Below are positions 16,289-25,901 of a stretch of DNA of 64,000 nucleotides, in pieces. This DNA comes from Anoxynatronum buryatiense. GTDB taxonomy: Bacteria; Bacillota; Clostridia; Peptostreptococcales; Tindalliaceae. The stretch spans positions 552,165 to 616,164 of the forward strand of contig NZ_FXUF01000001.1 in NCBI RefSeq assembly GCF_900182905.1, given 5' to 3'. The first letter of the stretch is position 1. Each line of letters starts with the position of its first letter. The translations under genes and the position numbers were made by a program. Below the pieces are notes generated by a model. The model searched no databases. It was not told where the DNA came from and saw nothing but the letters and a program-made list of their open reading frames with translations.

Positions 16289-17935
16289 ATGGAAATTCGT
16301 TTTCTGGGTGCTGCTCAGGTCGTCACCGGTTCCAATATTCTAATCGAAACAAAATCAAGCCGGTTGTTAATTGACTGTGGTCTGTTTCAGGGAAGCAGCG
16401 AGCTGGAAGCTCTGAACCGAAAACCCTTCACTTATGACCCCGCCACCATCGACTATCTCTTTCTGACCCATGCCCATGTGGATCACAGTGCCCGGATACC
16501 CCTGCTGGTTAAAGCGGGTTTCAGGGGGAAAATTTTTACCACCCGGGCTACCAGAGACCTGGCAGAGATTATGCTGTTGGACAGCGCCCATATCCAGGAA
16601 AATGACGCTGAATGGACCAACCGAAAGCGGGAACGGGCGGGGGATCCACCCATCGAACCTCTCTACAGGGTGAAAGATGCTGAAGAAAGCCTGCGATACT
16701 TTCATCCCGTGCTCTATGGTCAAAAAATTGTGATTGACCATCAGATCAGCATTCGATTCAGGGATGCCGGTCATATTTTGGGTTCTGCCATCCTTGAACT
16801 CTGGATTACAGAGCCAAATGGCGGCGAGGCGCCAGATACTGTAAAAATCGTCTTTTCCGGCGATCTGGGTATGCCTGATAAACCCTTGATACGCGACCCT
16901 GAGATCATTGAAGAAGCAGACTATCTCATCATGGAATCCACCTATGGTGACCGTACCCATGAACAGGTGGCAGACCGAATGAACCTGTTGATGAGTGCCA
17001 TTAACCGAACGCTTCAACGGGGAGGCACCGTCATCATTCCTTCTTTTGCCGTGGGACGTACCCAGGAACTTATCTATGAGCTGAATCGCTATTTTGGCGA
17101 ATCAAACGAGATGGATCTCTTTCGAAAAACACCGGTTTATATCGACAGTCCCATGGCCATCTCTGCCACAGAAATATTTAAAAGGAATGCCCATTCTTTC
17201 GATGATGCCACCAAAGAGCTGATTCTCAAGGGAGATAACCCGCTGTCATTTGACAACCTCCACTTTGTTAGGGATCATCATGAATCCATCAAGTTAAACA
17301 CTGCCACTCACCCAAAAGTCATCATTTCTGCCAGCGGCATGTGTACTGCCGGCCGGGTGCGCCATCATCTGAAACACAACTTGTGGAGCCCGAAAAATAC
17401 AGTGATCTTTGTGGGCTATCAGGCCCAGGGAACGCTGGGGCGGCTGCTGAAAGACGGCATCAAAAAAGTAAAGCTTCTGGGGGAGCAGATCGCTGTAAAG
17501 GCTGAAATGGTGAGCATAGACGGTTTTTCAGGTCATGCAGATCAACCGGCTCTGCTGGAGTGGTTGCGAGGCTTTCAAAAGAAGCCCAAAAAAGTTTTTC
17601 TGGTTCATGGCGAACCAGATGCCTCCAACGCGCTGGCTGAATTGATTCGGGATCAGTTTCACATACCTGTTGAAGTTCCCTCTGTGGGTTATGCTTTTGA
17701 AATGGAGGAAGCAGTGCTTAAAGCCGATTCTGCTGAAGTGTTACTGCCCATTCAGCGAAAAGAGAACATTAAGCGGGAACTGGAGCAAGTTTACCGACAG
17801 ATTGAAAGCCTGGTTCCCCAGACAGAACGCTTGCTGGATGAAGAAATGTTAAAGAAAGATTATGATGCTCTGAAAAACAAGTTGATTGATCTGCAGCAGG
17901 AACTGATTGCACTGGGCATGATTATTGGAGAGTGA
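16289..17935 (+). CDS. Beta-CASP metallo-beta-lactamase exonuclease (YSH1/CPSF-like RNase)
   Basis: A 548-residue RNA-processing nuclease. The metallo-beta-lactamase core has FLTHAHVDHSARIP (HxHxDH, two zinc sites), further ligands in DAGHILGSAILEL and VFSGDLG, the beta-CASP insert with PSFAVGRTQEL and DSPMAISATEIF, then SASGMCTAGRVRHHLKHNL and the C-terminal GFSGHADQ and FLVHGEP motifs. All are canonical for the bacterial CPSF-like group. A helical tail (about 490-548) follows. The ATG at 16289 is favoured by AAAGG eight bases upstream over a GTG at 16280. It is divergent from the phosphatase and convergent with metH, with a terminator between. Confidence 0.92.
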   Translation: MEIRFLGAAQVVTGSNILIETKSSRLLIDCGLFQGSSELEALNRKPFTYDPATIDYLFLTHAHVDHSARIPLLVKAGFRGKIFTTRATRDLAEIMLLDSAHIQENDAEWTNRKRERAGDPPIEPLYRVKDAEESLRYFHPVLYGQKIVIDHQISIRFRDAGHILGSAILELWITEPNGGEAPDTVKIVFSGDLGMPDKPLIRDPEIIEEADYLIMESTYGDRTHEQVADRMNLLMSAINRTLQRGGTVIIPSFAVGRTQELIYELNRYFGESNEMDLFRKTPVYIDSPMAISATEIFKRNAHSFDDATKELILKGDNPLSFDNLHFVRDHHESIKLNTATHPKVIISASGMCTAGRVRHHLKHNLWSPKNTVIFVGYQAQGTLGRLLKDGIKKVKLLGEQIAVKAEMVSIDGFSGHADQPALLEWLRGFQKKPKKVFLVHGEPDASNALAELIRDQFHIPVEVPSVGYAFEMEEAVLKADSAEVLLPIQRKENIKRELEQVYRQIESLVPQTERLLDEEMLKKDYDALKNKLIDLQQELIALGMIIGE

Positions 17936-17944
17936 TGTGACTGA

Positions 17945-17974
17945 GGCTGCCGGGCTTTAACCCAGCAGCCTTTT
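17945..17974 (+). terminator. Terminator of the beta-CASP nuclease, overlapping the metH 3' end
   Basis: GGCTGCCGGG (17945-17954) pairs with CCCAGCAGCC (17961-17970) with one C-A mismatch, then TTTT. The hairpin covers the metH stop codon on the opposite strand. Confidence 0.65.
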
Positions 17975-20428
17975 AGCTGCTTTCACAGCCTGCACTGCAT
18001 CTGGTGCATAGACAGCCCCGATGCTCTGCGCATATCCCGGCGTCAGTACGGCTCCGCCTACCATCAGCGGCGTTGTCATTCCTGCCGCTTTAAGAAGTTC
18101 CGCTACCCGTTCCATCTGTTGCATGGTGGTGGTCATGAGGGCACTGAGCCCAATGAGGTGTGCTCCTTCCCGCTGAGCTGCCTCCACAATGGTTTCCGCC
18201 GGTACATCCCGCCCCAGATCCACCACGCGAAAGCCATGGTTTTCCATCATCACTGATACAATATTCTTCCCGATATCATGAATATCGCCTTTCACAGTGG
18301 CCATGACAATGGTCCCTCTGCTGGTTTCATCAGATCCCGGCAGGGCTTTTTTAATGGCGGCAAAAGCTTCCTGTGTGGCTTCGGCTGCCATGAGCAACTG
18401 TGGAAGAAAATAGGTGCCGTCTTCATACCAGTCACCCACCTTCCCCAGGGCCGGTGAGATCACCTCTTCGATGATTTTCAGTCCGTTCCATCCCTCTGTC
18501 AGCAGGGCTTCCACCAGGGGAAGAATGCCTTCGGCATCTCCCTGAACAATTTTCTGATGAAGTCGATGAGCCGGGGTTTGCGTTTCCTTCGCTGTCGGTG
18601 AATCCGACACAAATGTACCCGATTTTGGTATTTTTTCAGTATCTGATTTTCCAGTGGATGCCGTTGTCTGCGTCTGATACCCGGGTTGGGACTCAGCGGT
18701 TGCCGCCATTTTGATATACCTGCGGGCTTTCTGGTCACGCCCCGTCAGCACATCTGCTGCTGCCACCGTCTGACGATAAAGGGGTTCCCTGGGATTGATG
18801 ATGGGAATATCCAGGCCGGCTTCCAGTGCCATGGCCAAAAATGCGGCATTCACAGGCTTTCTGGCGGGCAGACCATGGGAAATGTTGCTGACACCTAAGA
18901 TGGTTTTCACACCCAGTTCTTCCCGAATCATCCGCAGGGCCCGCAGGGTTTCCATTACCAGGTCCTGCTGTGCTCCCGCAGTGAGTGTCAGGGGATCAAT
19001 GAGAATGTCTTCCCGGCGCATGCCTCTTTTTAGTGCCGTATCCACCATTTGCCGGGCCACCGCCAGACGACCTTCTGCTTTTTCGGGAATTCCCTTTTCA
19101 TCCAAAGTGAGGCATAGCAACGCTGCCCCATAGGCGACTGCCAAATCAACCATTTTTTCCAGCAGTGCTGTTTCACCGTTGGCTGAGTTAATCAAGGCTT
19201 TACCCCGAATAACTTTCAGTCCTGCTTCTGTCACTTCCGGGTCGGTGGCGTCAATGGACAACGGCAGGGGTATGGTTTGCTGAATTCGCTGTAAGATGCG
19301 GGGCATCACTGACACCTGCTGAATACCGGGTACGCCGGCATTCACATCAATCACCGAGGCGCCCGCTTCTTGCTGGCGCAGGGCTTCCTCCACAATGGGA
19401 TCATAGATCTCACTGAGATAAGCTTCTTTAATGACCTTTCGTGCAGTGGGATTAATATTTTCACCAATCATGGGAGTGGGATGGCCGGGACCTGCCATCA
19501 CCGTCACCTGAGTGCCCGCCAGCTTGGTAATGCCACGCTCAAACACTTGCACCGGTTTCAAGGTGCGGGTAATGGCACCAAAAGCCGCCAGATGATCTGG
19601 TGTGGTGCCACAGCAACCGCCGATCACATTGGCCCCGGCATCCACCATTCCGTTGATAAAGGCGGCCATTTTATCAGGCGTCATCTCAAAGAACGTCTGA
19701 CCCCCCCGAAGCACCGGTAAGCCGGCATTGGCCTGGGCCATGAGGGGCAGGCTGGTGACCCGGCGCATCCGATGAATAATTTCCACCATCACTTCAGGCC
19801 CGATGCCACAGTTGGCTCCCAGCACACTGACCCCCAGCGCTTCCAGCACTGTGGCTGCCTGTTCCGGATCAGAACCAGTGAGGGTTCTGGCATTAGCATC
19901 AAAAGTCATGGTACAGATCACCGGCAGATTCGCTGCTTTTTTGGCCCCTATGACTGCTGCCCGGGCTTCCTGAATGTCAGACATGGTTTCAATGAGAAAC
20001 AGGTCGCAGCCTGCTGCTGCCAGCACACAGGCCTGTTCATAGAAGCAGGCCACCGCATCGTCAAAAGACAATTCACCCATGGGAGCCAGCAATTTGCCTG
20101 TCGGACCAATGCCGCCGGCCACCAACCGTTGTTCACCGGCTGCTTCCCGCGCCAGCCTGACTGCCGCCTCATTGATTTTCTCCAGAGAGGCTTCCAGTCC
20201 ATAGGCTTTCAATTTCAGTGGATTCCCACCAAAAGTATTGGTTTGAATCATGCCGCTGCCCGCCGCCACATAGGCTTCATGGACAGCTTTCACTTTTTCA
20301 GGCATATGCACATTGAGCGCCTCTGGGCACTGGGCATCTGCCAGCGCATCTCCCAGCATGGTGCCCATGGCCCCATCTCCCAGCAGGATTCCGTTTTTCA
20401 GACGGTTTGCAAGCTGTTCCCGTGTCAT
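17957..20428 (-). CDS. metH: Cobalamin-dependent methionine synthase (no activation domain)
   Basis: An 823-residue enzyme transferring methyl from methyltetrahydrofolate through cobalamin to homocysteine. Domains in order: homocysteine S-methyltransferase (about 1-290; zinc cysteines in GANCGIGPEVM and IGGCCGTTPDH), pterin-binding barrel (about 315-565; GENINPTARK, DVNAGVPG, ILGVSNISHGLP), a Thr/Ser/Pro-rich linker (about 575-615), then the cap and B12-binding domains with GDIHDIGKNIV supplying the axial histidine. The S-adenosylmethionine activation domain of E. coli MetH is missing, as usual in Firmicutes, so reactivation needs a separate protein. AGGGAG precedes the ATG. The stop of the aminopeptidase lies 32 bp upstream, suggesting co-transcription. 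Confidence 0.93.
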   Translation of the reverse strand: MTREQLANRLKNGILLGDGAMGTMLGDALADAQCPEALNVHMPEKVKAVHEAYVAAGSGMIQTNTFGGNPLKLKAYGLEASLEKINEAAVRLAREAAGEQRLVAGGIGPTGKLLAPMGELSFDDAVACFYEQACVLAAAGCDLFLIETMSDIQEARAAVIGAKKAANLPVICTMTFDANARTLTGSDPEQAATVLEALGVSVLGANCGIGPEVMVEIIHRMRRVTSLPLMAQANAGLPVLRGGQTFFEMTPDKMAAFINGMVDAGANVIGGCCGTTPDHLAAFGAITRTLKPVQVFERGITKLAGTQVTVMAGPGHPTPMIGENINPTARKVIKEAYLSEIYDPIVEEALRQQEAGASVIDVNAGVPGIQQVSVMPRILQRIQQTIPLPLSIDATDPEVTEAGLKVIRGKALINSANGETALLEKMVDLAVAYGAALLCLTLDEKGIPEKAEGRLAVARQMVDTALKRGMRREDILIDPLTLTAGAQQDLVMETLRALRMIREELGVKTILGVSNISHGLPARKPVNAAFLAMALEAGLDIPIINPREPLYRQTVAAADVLTGRDQKARRYIKMAATAESQPGYQTQTTASTGKSDTEKIPKSGTFVSDSPTAKETQTPAHRLHQKIVQGDAEGILPLVEALLTEGWNGLKIIEEVISPALGKVGDWYEDGTYFLPQLLMAAEATQEAFAAIKKALPGSDETSRGTIVMATVKGDIHDIGKNIVSVMMENHGFRVVDLGRDVPAETIVEAAQREGAHLIGLSALMTTTMQQMERVAELLKAAGMTTPLMVGGAVLTPGYAQSIGAVYAPDAVQAVKAAKRLLG

Positions 20429-20460
20429 TTCTGCTCACTCCCTCTCCAATGGATTCTCTT

Positions 20461-21576
20461 TTACTTCAGCTGTTCCGGATTCAGCACCTGCAGTGATTCT
20501 GGTACAAAAAAACCATCTTTGCGCACCAACACACCATCAAAGTAGATCTCGCCGCCGCCATAAGCAGCGGTTTGAATGCAGACCAAATCCCAGTGCACCG
20601 ACGACCGGTTGCCGTTGTCAGCTTCACCATAAGCATTGCCGGGGGTGAAATGAAAGCTTCCCATGATTTTTTCATCAAAAAGAGTATCTTTCATGGGATG
20701 CAGAATGTAGGGATTCACGCCTATGGCAAATTCACCGATATAGCGGGCCCCTTCATCAGTGTTCAACACTTCGTTGATTTTTGTTTCGTCATTGCAGGTG
20801 GCTTTCACAATTTTCCCTTCTTTAAACGTCAGACAGATATTTTCATATACAAAACCCTGATGCAGCGAAGGTGTATTGTATGTCAGGGTGCCCTCCACCG
20901 AATCTTTCACCGGTGCTGTGTATACCTCGCCGTCAGGAATGTTCCGTTTGCCGGAACATTTCACCACACCGATGTCTTTGATGGAAAAACGCAGGTCTGT
21001 GCCTGGGCCGGTGATGTGTACTTCGCTGGTCTTTTCCAGCCATTCCACCAGGCTGTCCATGGCTTTGTCCATTTTGGCATAATCCAGGTTGCACACATTG
21101 AAATAAAAATCCTCAAAAGCCTGGGTGCTCATCATGCCGGCCTGTGCCATGGCTTCGTTGGGATAACGCAGCACCACCCATTTGGTATTGCCCACCCGCT
21201 CCTGAATGTGCACCGGTCCCACAAAATGCTCTGAATAGAGGCGCATTTTTTCTCCGGGTACATCTGCCAGTTCGTTGGCATTGTTACCTGCCCGAATACC
21301 GATATAGGCATCCATGGCTTTCATCTGCTGCAGTTCAACGGCAGCCGCCAGTTTCACCTGTTCTTCGCTGGCTCCCAGCAGCCATTGGCGGGTAAACCGG
21401 GGTTCCTTCACCGTGACAAACGGCAATCCTTTTGCCTCATATGCCTCATGAATGAGTGCCTCCACCAGTGGGTACTCCAGCCCAACTGCTTCAATGAGAA
21501 CTTTCTCACCCGGCTGAAGGGAAACAGAATAATGAATCAGATTATGTGCCAATTGTTGAATGCGGGGATCTTTCAT
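20461..21576 (-). CDS. M29-family aminopeptidase
   Basis: A 371-residue metallopeptidase of the AmpS/PepS type that removes N-terminal amino acids in the cytosol. Features in family order: the N-terminal lobe LQPGEKVLIEAVGLEYPLVE, the central RNIPDGEVYTAPVKDSVEG with metal ligands, ARYIGEFAIGVNPYI, and the C-terminal GSFHFTPGNAYGEADNGN followed by SVHWDLV. Length is normal (about 370-410). No signal peptide. It precedes metH on the same strand and is separated from the divergent apbE by about 250 bp. Confidence 0.9.
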   Translation of the reverse strand: MKDPRIQQLAHNLIHYSVSLQPGEKVLIEAVGLEYPLVEALIHEAYEAKGLPFVTVKEPRFTRQWLLGASEEQVKLAAAVELQQMKAMDAYIGIRAGNNANELADVPGEKMRLYSEHFVGPVHIQERVGNTKWVVLRYPNEAMAQAGMMSTQAFEDFYFNVCNLDYAKMDKAMDSLVEWLEKTSEVHITGPGTDLRFSIKDIGVVKCSGKRNIPDGEVYTAPVKDSVEGTLTYNTPSLHQGFVYENICLTFKEGKIVKATCNDETKINEVLNTDEGARYIGEFAIGVNPYILHPMKDTLFDEKIMGSFHFTPGNAYGEADNGNRSSVHWDLVCIQTAAYGGGEIYFDGVLVRKDGFFVPESLQVLNPEQLK

Positions 21577-21762
21577 AGGGCTCCACTCCTTCTGTGTAAT
21601 GGGTCATTTGTCATTGATCATTCATGGCCGCCGACAGTTCTGCGGCCATGTTCATTTTAACACAAACAATCCTCATCATCACCTTTTTCACTCACTTTCG
21701 TATTCATACCTTCGACAATCGGGCCAGCGATGCCACTTCATCGCACTTCCCACTTCCAGCCA

Positions 21763-21791
21763 TTGACATTCTCTTTTGCCTATGCTGTAAT
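21763..21791 (+). promoter_or_regulatory. Promoter of apbE
   Basis: Consensus TTGACA (21763-21768) and TGTAAT (21786-21791), 17 bp apart, about 40 bp from the apbE start. Confidence 0.7.
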
Positions 21792-21829
21792 TAGGATGTT
21801 CTTTATCACGCAGGAAATGGGGAGAAATC

Positions 21830-22924
21830 ATGAAACATCTGTTGACAACACGCGGCATTCCGGTGAAAATGACCAGTCTGCTGCTTTCTGCTTCATTGCT
21901 TTTTGCCGTTCTGTTCTCTGGCTGCAGTTCCACTGATCCTGGCTGGTCTGAAAAGACTGAAACAGTGCTGGGCACCATCAGCCACATTCGAATTCACAGT
22001 GAACATCGGCCCGAAGGCGATACTGCTGTGGCATCAGCTTTCGAACGGGTACAGGAAATTGAAGGGCGCATGTCAGCCACCCTTCCTGGCAGCCAAATCT
22101 ATCAAATCAATGCCGCTGCAGGCCGAACAGGCGTCACCGTAACTGACGATGTGCTCTTTATGATTGAAGAGGGCCTTCGCCATTATCAGCTCACTGACGG
22201 GCTGTTTCATATCGGACTGGGAACCCTGACATCCCTTTGGGGACTCAGCACAGACCGGCCCCAGGTGCCCGAGCGGGAAGCCATTCAGAATACCCTGGCG
22301 GCCATTGACATCGAAACCATCGAAATTTCAGGCAGTGACGTGCGCATACGCCAACGTGGCACCGCTATTGATCTGGGAGGTATCGCCAAAGGTTATGCCG
22401 TGGATGAGGCTGCCCGGGTGCTCCAGGATCTGGGTATCACCAGCGGTTTTGTCAATTTTGGCGGCGATGTCTATGCCTTGGGAGAAAAGCCTGACGGCAC
22501 TCCCTGGTACGTCGGAATCAAAGAACCCATCCCTGGCAGCACTGGCCTGGTGGGGCGTCTTGGTGTCATCAATCGATCTGTAGTGACATCGGGTGACTAT
22601 GAACGCTATCTCGCTGACGAAAACACAGGTGAACGCTTTCACCACATCCTTGATCCCCGCACCGGCAGACCGGCTTCCAACGAGCTGGTGAGCGTCACCA
22701 TCGCCTCTGGCACCGCCCTGGAGGCTGACATCCTCTCCACCGCTGTTTTTGTCATGGGCCTGGAAAAAGGTTACCGATATGTGACTGATACGCCCGGTGC
22801 TGATGCCATTTTTATCACCCGCGACGATGAAGTGATTCTGACCCCCGGGCTTCGTCAGGATTTCGAACTGATGAATGAAGCCTATCTACTCACTGCCTAT
22901 GAACCGCCGCCAGTATCCGATTAA
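21830..22924 (+). CDS. apbE: FAD:protein FMN transferase (ApbE), lipoprotein
   Basis: A 364-residue extracytoplasmic lipoprotein (lipobox LFSGC, lipidated Cys32) that attaches FMN to Thr/Ser in SGAT-type motifs of partner proteins. Family signatures: VQEIEGRMSATLPGSQIYQIN, DLGGIAKGYAVDEA, GFVNFGGDVYALG, VTSGDYERY with HHILDPRTGRPA, and the magnesium region ALEADILSTAVFVMG. GGGGAGAAATC precedes the ATG. The obvious client in this window is the FMN-binding lipoprotein at 5528-5902. A promoter, one gene and a strong terminator make it monocistronic. Confidence 0.93.
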   Translation: MKHLLTTRGIPVKMTSLLLSASLLFAVLFSGCSSTDPGWSEKTETVLGTISHIRIHSEHRPEGDTAVASAFERVQEIEGRMSATLPGSQIYQINAAAGRTGVTVTDDVLFMIEEGLRHYQLTDGLFHIGLGTLTSLWGLSTDRPQVPEREAIQNTLAAIDIETIEISGSDVRIRQRGTAIDLGGIAKGYAVDEAARVLQDLGITSGFVNFGGDVYALGEKPDGTPWYVGIKEPIPGSTGLVGRLGVINRSVVTSGDYERYLADENTGERFHHILDPRTGRPASNELVSVTIASGTALEADILSTAVFVMGLEKGYRYVTDTPGADAIFITRDDEVILTPGLRQDFELMNEAYLLTAYEPPPVSD

Positions 22925-22950
22925 TCATAAACCATTCACTGATCGCACAA

Positions 22951-22989
22951 ACAGCAAGGCTCTCCCATAATCAGGGAGAGCCTTGCTGT
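22951..22989. terminator. Bidirectional terminator between apbE and the glycosyltransferase
   Basis: ACAGCAAGGCTCTCCC (22951-22966) pairs perfectly with GGGAGAGCCTTGCTGT (22974-22989) around a 7-nt loop; it serves two convergent genes. Confidence 0.85.
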
Positions 22990-23012
22990 TTGCTGTCTAT
23001 CTAAAGGGGGAA

Positions 23013-24167
23013 TTAGGCACTTTGTGATGATTTGGCACTTTTGGATGATGCATCGTTTTCAACCACATACTGGTACTGTTGCACCAGTCCATCTACAATG
23101 GTTTTCCATGAACGACTGCGGCAAAAAGACAGTCCATTCTTGATCAGGTGATTGATCAGTGATTCATTCTCCATTAACCTTGTCATACATCGGGTTAAGT
23201 CTTCTTCGTCCCTTGCTTTGAATGTGAGTCCATTTTGGCCGTCTTTAATCAGATTACGCACCCCACCGGCGTCAGCGCCAATCACCGGCAGGCCTGAGGC
23301 CATGGCTTCCAGCACCACATTCCCAAAGGTTTCAGTGGAAGAAGGGCACACGAACACATCACTGGAAGCATACAGGCGAGCCAGTTCATCGCCCATTTTA
23401 AAACCGGTGAAAACTGTGTTTCCAGGCATTAGCTGCCGGCATTTTTCAAGGTAGGGCCCATCACCCGTCACGATAAACGCCACTTTGTCTCCATAAAGGC
23501 TCTGCAGCTGTCGACTGCTCTTGCACAGAATGTCCATGTCTTTTTCAAACGATACCCTGCCCACATATAAGAACACCTTTTGACCGTCTACGCCCAAAGA
23601 GCGACGCAGCTCTTCGCTTCTTTGAATCGGTTTGAATCTGTTGGTATCAATGCCTCTGGAGAAAATGGCTGTGCGATGAATTCCATTGCGATGGAGCAGT
23701 TTTCGAGCTTCATCGGTTGCGCAGAGAGTCAGCTCATTTTGATTGTGGAACCAGCGCATGTATTCCCAAATCGGTTGTTTCAGCATCGACATTTTGTAAT
23801 AATCAGCGTACTGGGTGAAATTGGTGGTATAACTGGAAAGGGTGGGAATACCGTGTTTTTTCCCATAACGAAGCCCAGTAATCCCCATGTTAAATTCGGT
23901 GAAGGAATGAATGAGATCAGGCTTGAATTTGCTGAGAGAATCGTGAATCCGAAAGATATTTGGCAGCGCCAATCGGCATTCCGGATAGAGAAATAGTTTG
24001 AGACTGTAGAAGCGCTCTTCCTGATGATCAGCTTCATGATCGTACTTTGGTGCAAAAATTTTGTGTTCAATGCCTCTGGATTCCAACTGACGGATTAGCT
24101 GATTCAAAGTATTGGTGACGCCGTTGATTTGCGGGGTAAATGTATCGGTAAAAATGGCGATGCGCAT
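23013..24167 (-). CDS. GT4-family glycosyltransferase
   Basis: A 384-residue GT-B retaining glycosyltransferase. N-terminal acceptor domain starts MRIAIFTDTFTPQINGVTNT, with HSFTEFNMGITG; the C-terminal nucleotide-sugar domain has YVGRVSFEKDMDIL, TGDGP and the EX7E motif in SSTETFGNVVLEAMASGLPV. It resembles the subgroup that adds glucose or mannose to diacylglycerol or inositol lipids; the donor cannot be read from sequence. The ATG at 24167 has GGGAGGAAGC upstream, so the longer frame to 24224 is not used. The Ser/Lys-rich tail (DASSKSAKSSQSA) is probably disordered. The UDP-glucose dehydrogenase is upstream on the same strand. Confidence 0.88.
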   Translation of the reverse strand: MRIAIFTDTFTPQINGVTNTLNQLIRQLESRGIEHKIFAPKYDHEADHQEERFYSLKLFLYPECRLALPNIFRIHDSLSKFKPDLIHSFTEFNMGITGLRYGKKHGIPTLSSYTTNFTQYADYYKMSMLKQPIWEYMRWFHNQNELTLCATDEARKLLHRNGIHRTAIFSRGIDTNRFKPIQRSEELRRSLGVDGQKVFLYVGRVSFEKDMDILCKSSRQLQSLYGDKVAFIVTGDGPYLEKCRQLMPGNTVFTGFKMGDELARLYASSDVFVCPSSTETFGNVVLEAMASGLPVIGADAGGVRNLIKDGQNGLTFKARDEEDLTRCMTRLMENESLINHLIKNGLSFCRSRSWKTIVDGLVQQYQYVVENDASSKSAKSSQSA

Positions 24168-24469
24168 GGTTAGCTTCCTCCCTTGGACTTCCCAACCTTT
24201 CTCATCTTTCATCAAAATGCCCATCTGTTTTTAAGTACTGTTATGGTTTTGGCGACAGGCTTTCAACAAATGACTCCTTAATGATGGATACCTTCACACC
24301 CTGACATCAACCCCCGCTGCCGAAAAAGTCATGTTTCTTCTTACTGCTATTTTAACCGAGAGATGTTGCTAATAGATGAAGATCACATCAATATTCTGTA
24401 AAGGCTGTCTAACAACCTATCAGCCGGATGTACTTTGCCCTGGCCTGTCTTGAATCTTTCGGTAACGGC
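24168..24469. other. Intergenic region between ugd and the glycosyltransferase
   Basis: About 300 bp without a credible gene. It includes a 15-mer, CGAAAAAGTCATGTT (24321-24335), that recurs at 57345-57359 inside a hairpin, possibly a trace of a dispersed repeat. No clear promoter was identified. Confidence 0.4.
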
Positions 24470-25636
24470 TTAATCCCGACTGAAGAGATCACGGGTATAG
24501 ACTTTGTCTGCCACATCCAGGAGCTCTTCTGTCATGCGATTAGCAACAATCACATCACTGCGTTCTTTGAAGTCTTCCAGATCTCGAATGACCTGCGAGT
24601 TAAAATACAGATTTTCTTCATACGCCGGTTCATATACCACCACGGGTATTCCTTTTGCCTTGACGCGCTTCATCACCCCTTGTATGGCTGCCTGGCGAAA
24701 GTTATCTGAATCCGTTTTCATGGTAAGACGATAAATTCCCACTGTTTCCGGCCTTCTTCTAAGAATCATCTCGGCAATATGGTCTTTTCTGGTTCGATTC
24801 GCCTCCACCACTGCTGACATAATATTTTGGGGAACATCTGCAAAATTGGCCAGTAATTGGCGGGTATCTTTGGGGAGGCAGTAACCGCCATATCCAAAAG
24901 AGGGGTTGTTATAATGAATGCCTATACGGGGATCAAGCCCCACCCCTTCAATGATTTGCCGGGTATTCAACCCTCTGATTTCTGCGTAAGAGTCAAGCTC
25001 GTTGAAATAGGCAACTCTAAGGGCCAAATAGGTATTGGAAAACAGTTTGATCGCCTCTGCTTCTGTGGCATCGGTGAAAATCACCGGCACTTCTTTTTTG
25101 ACAGCTCCTTCCAACATCAGATCAGCAAACAGCTTCGCCCTTTTTGACCTTTCTCCCACTACGATACGGGATGGATATAGATTGTCACGAAGGGCGCTTC
25201 CTTCTCTCAGAAATTCTGGCGCAAAGAGAATCTGATCAGTTTCAAACATGGCGCTCACTTTTTTGGTGTACCCCACAGGCACCGTTGATTTAATCACCAT
25301 GACGGTCTGGGGATTAATGGAAAGAACAGCTGCAATCACAGCTTCCACAGATCGGGTGTTGAAATGGTTTTTAACCGGATCATAATTCGTTGGAGTGGCT
25401 ATGATGACATAGTCAGCATCTCTATATGCTTTCAGTTGATCGGTGGTTGCCTCCAAGTGAAGCTTTTCAGTCGTTAAAAAAGTTTCTATCTCCGGGTCAC
25501 GGATAGGGGATTTGCGTTGATTAATGATTTCCACTTTTTCCTGCACAATGTCCAACGCCACCACATGGTGATGCTGTGCCAATAAAACTGCATTGGATAA
25601 CCCTACATAACCTGTCCCTGCAATGGCTATTTTCAA
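24470..25636 (-). CDS. UDP-glucose 6-dehydrogenase
   Basis: A 388-residue UDP-glucose/GDP-mannose dehydrogenase that oxidises the sugar C6 twice with NAD to give the uronic acid. The Rossmann start [19 protein letters not shown], the central [14 protein letters not shown], and the catalytic Cys in [19 protein letters not shown] are intact. The start is a TTG at 25636: GGGGAG lies eight bases upstream and the family begins [12 protein letters not shown], whereas the in-frame ATG at 25657 precedes that site. It probably feeds cell-surface polysaccharide with the downstream glycosyltransferase (inference). UDP-glucose as substrate is the commonest case but not proven. Confidence 0.9.
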   Translation of the reverse strand: MKIAIAGTGYVGLSNAVLLAQHHHVVALDIVQEKVEIINQRKSPIRDPEIETFLTTEKLHLEATTDQLKAYRDADYVIIATPTNYDPVKNHFNTRSVEAVIAAVLSINPQTVMVIKSTVPVGYTKKVSAMFETDQILFAPEFLREGSALRDNLYPSRIVVGERSKRAKLFADLMLEGAVKKEVPVIFTDATEAEAIKLFSNTYLALRVAYFNELDSYAEIRGLNTRQIIEGVGLDPRIGIHYNNPSFGYGGYCLPKDTRQLLANFADVPQNIMSAVVEANRTRKDHIAEMILRRRPETVGIYRLTMKTDSDNFRQAAIQGVMKRVKAKGIPVVVYEPAYEENLYFNSQVIRDLEDFKERSDVIVANRMTEELLDVADKVYTRDLFSRD

Positions 25637-25795
25637 GCTTTCAACTCCCCATACCATGATTTTGCCAACAGCTCATTGTTTATATGTTTTCCCGACAACC
25701 TGACGATATCACACGATTGTTGAGTTCATGAAAACAGCTGGTTAGTTTTTTGTAAAAACAGTTATCAGGAGTGGTTGCAATCGACTGCAGTAAGG

Positions 25796-25824
25796 TTGAC
25801 ATGTCTCATCAGATACGATAAATT
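25796..25824 (+). promoter_or_regulatory. Promoter of arsR1
   Basis: Consensus TTGACA (25796-25801), then TAAATT (25819-25824), 17 bp apart; the start codon is 78 bp further on. Confidence 0.6.
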
Positions 25825-25841
25825 ATAAGCATAAATATATC

Positions 25842-25854
25842 AATGTGATTATAT
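25842..25854 (+). promoter_or_regulatory. Candidate ArsR operator (site 1)
   Basis: AATGTGATTATAT lies just downstream of the predicted arsR1 start site. The same 13-mer, in the same orientation relative to transcription, occurs downstream of the arsR2 promoter (32586-32598, minus strand). ArsR repressors commonly bind AT-rich sites there. Confidence 0.5.
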
Positions 25855-25901
25855 GTATATATCATTATTTGAGTATGTACCAATTAGTCAGGAGGTGTTT
25901 C

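Noticed and set aside
17957..20428. Suspicion that metH is truncated
   Set aside because: The missing activation domain is the normal state for MetH in Firmicutes; the remaining domains are complete.
24791..24803. GGTTCGATTC resembling a tRNA T-loop
   Set aside because: It is coding sequence of the UDP-glucose dehydrogenase and no cloverleaf can be formed around it.
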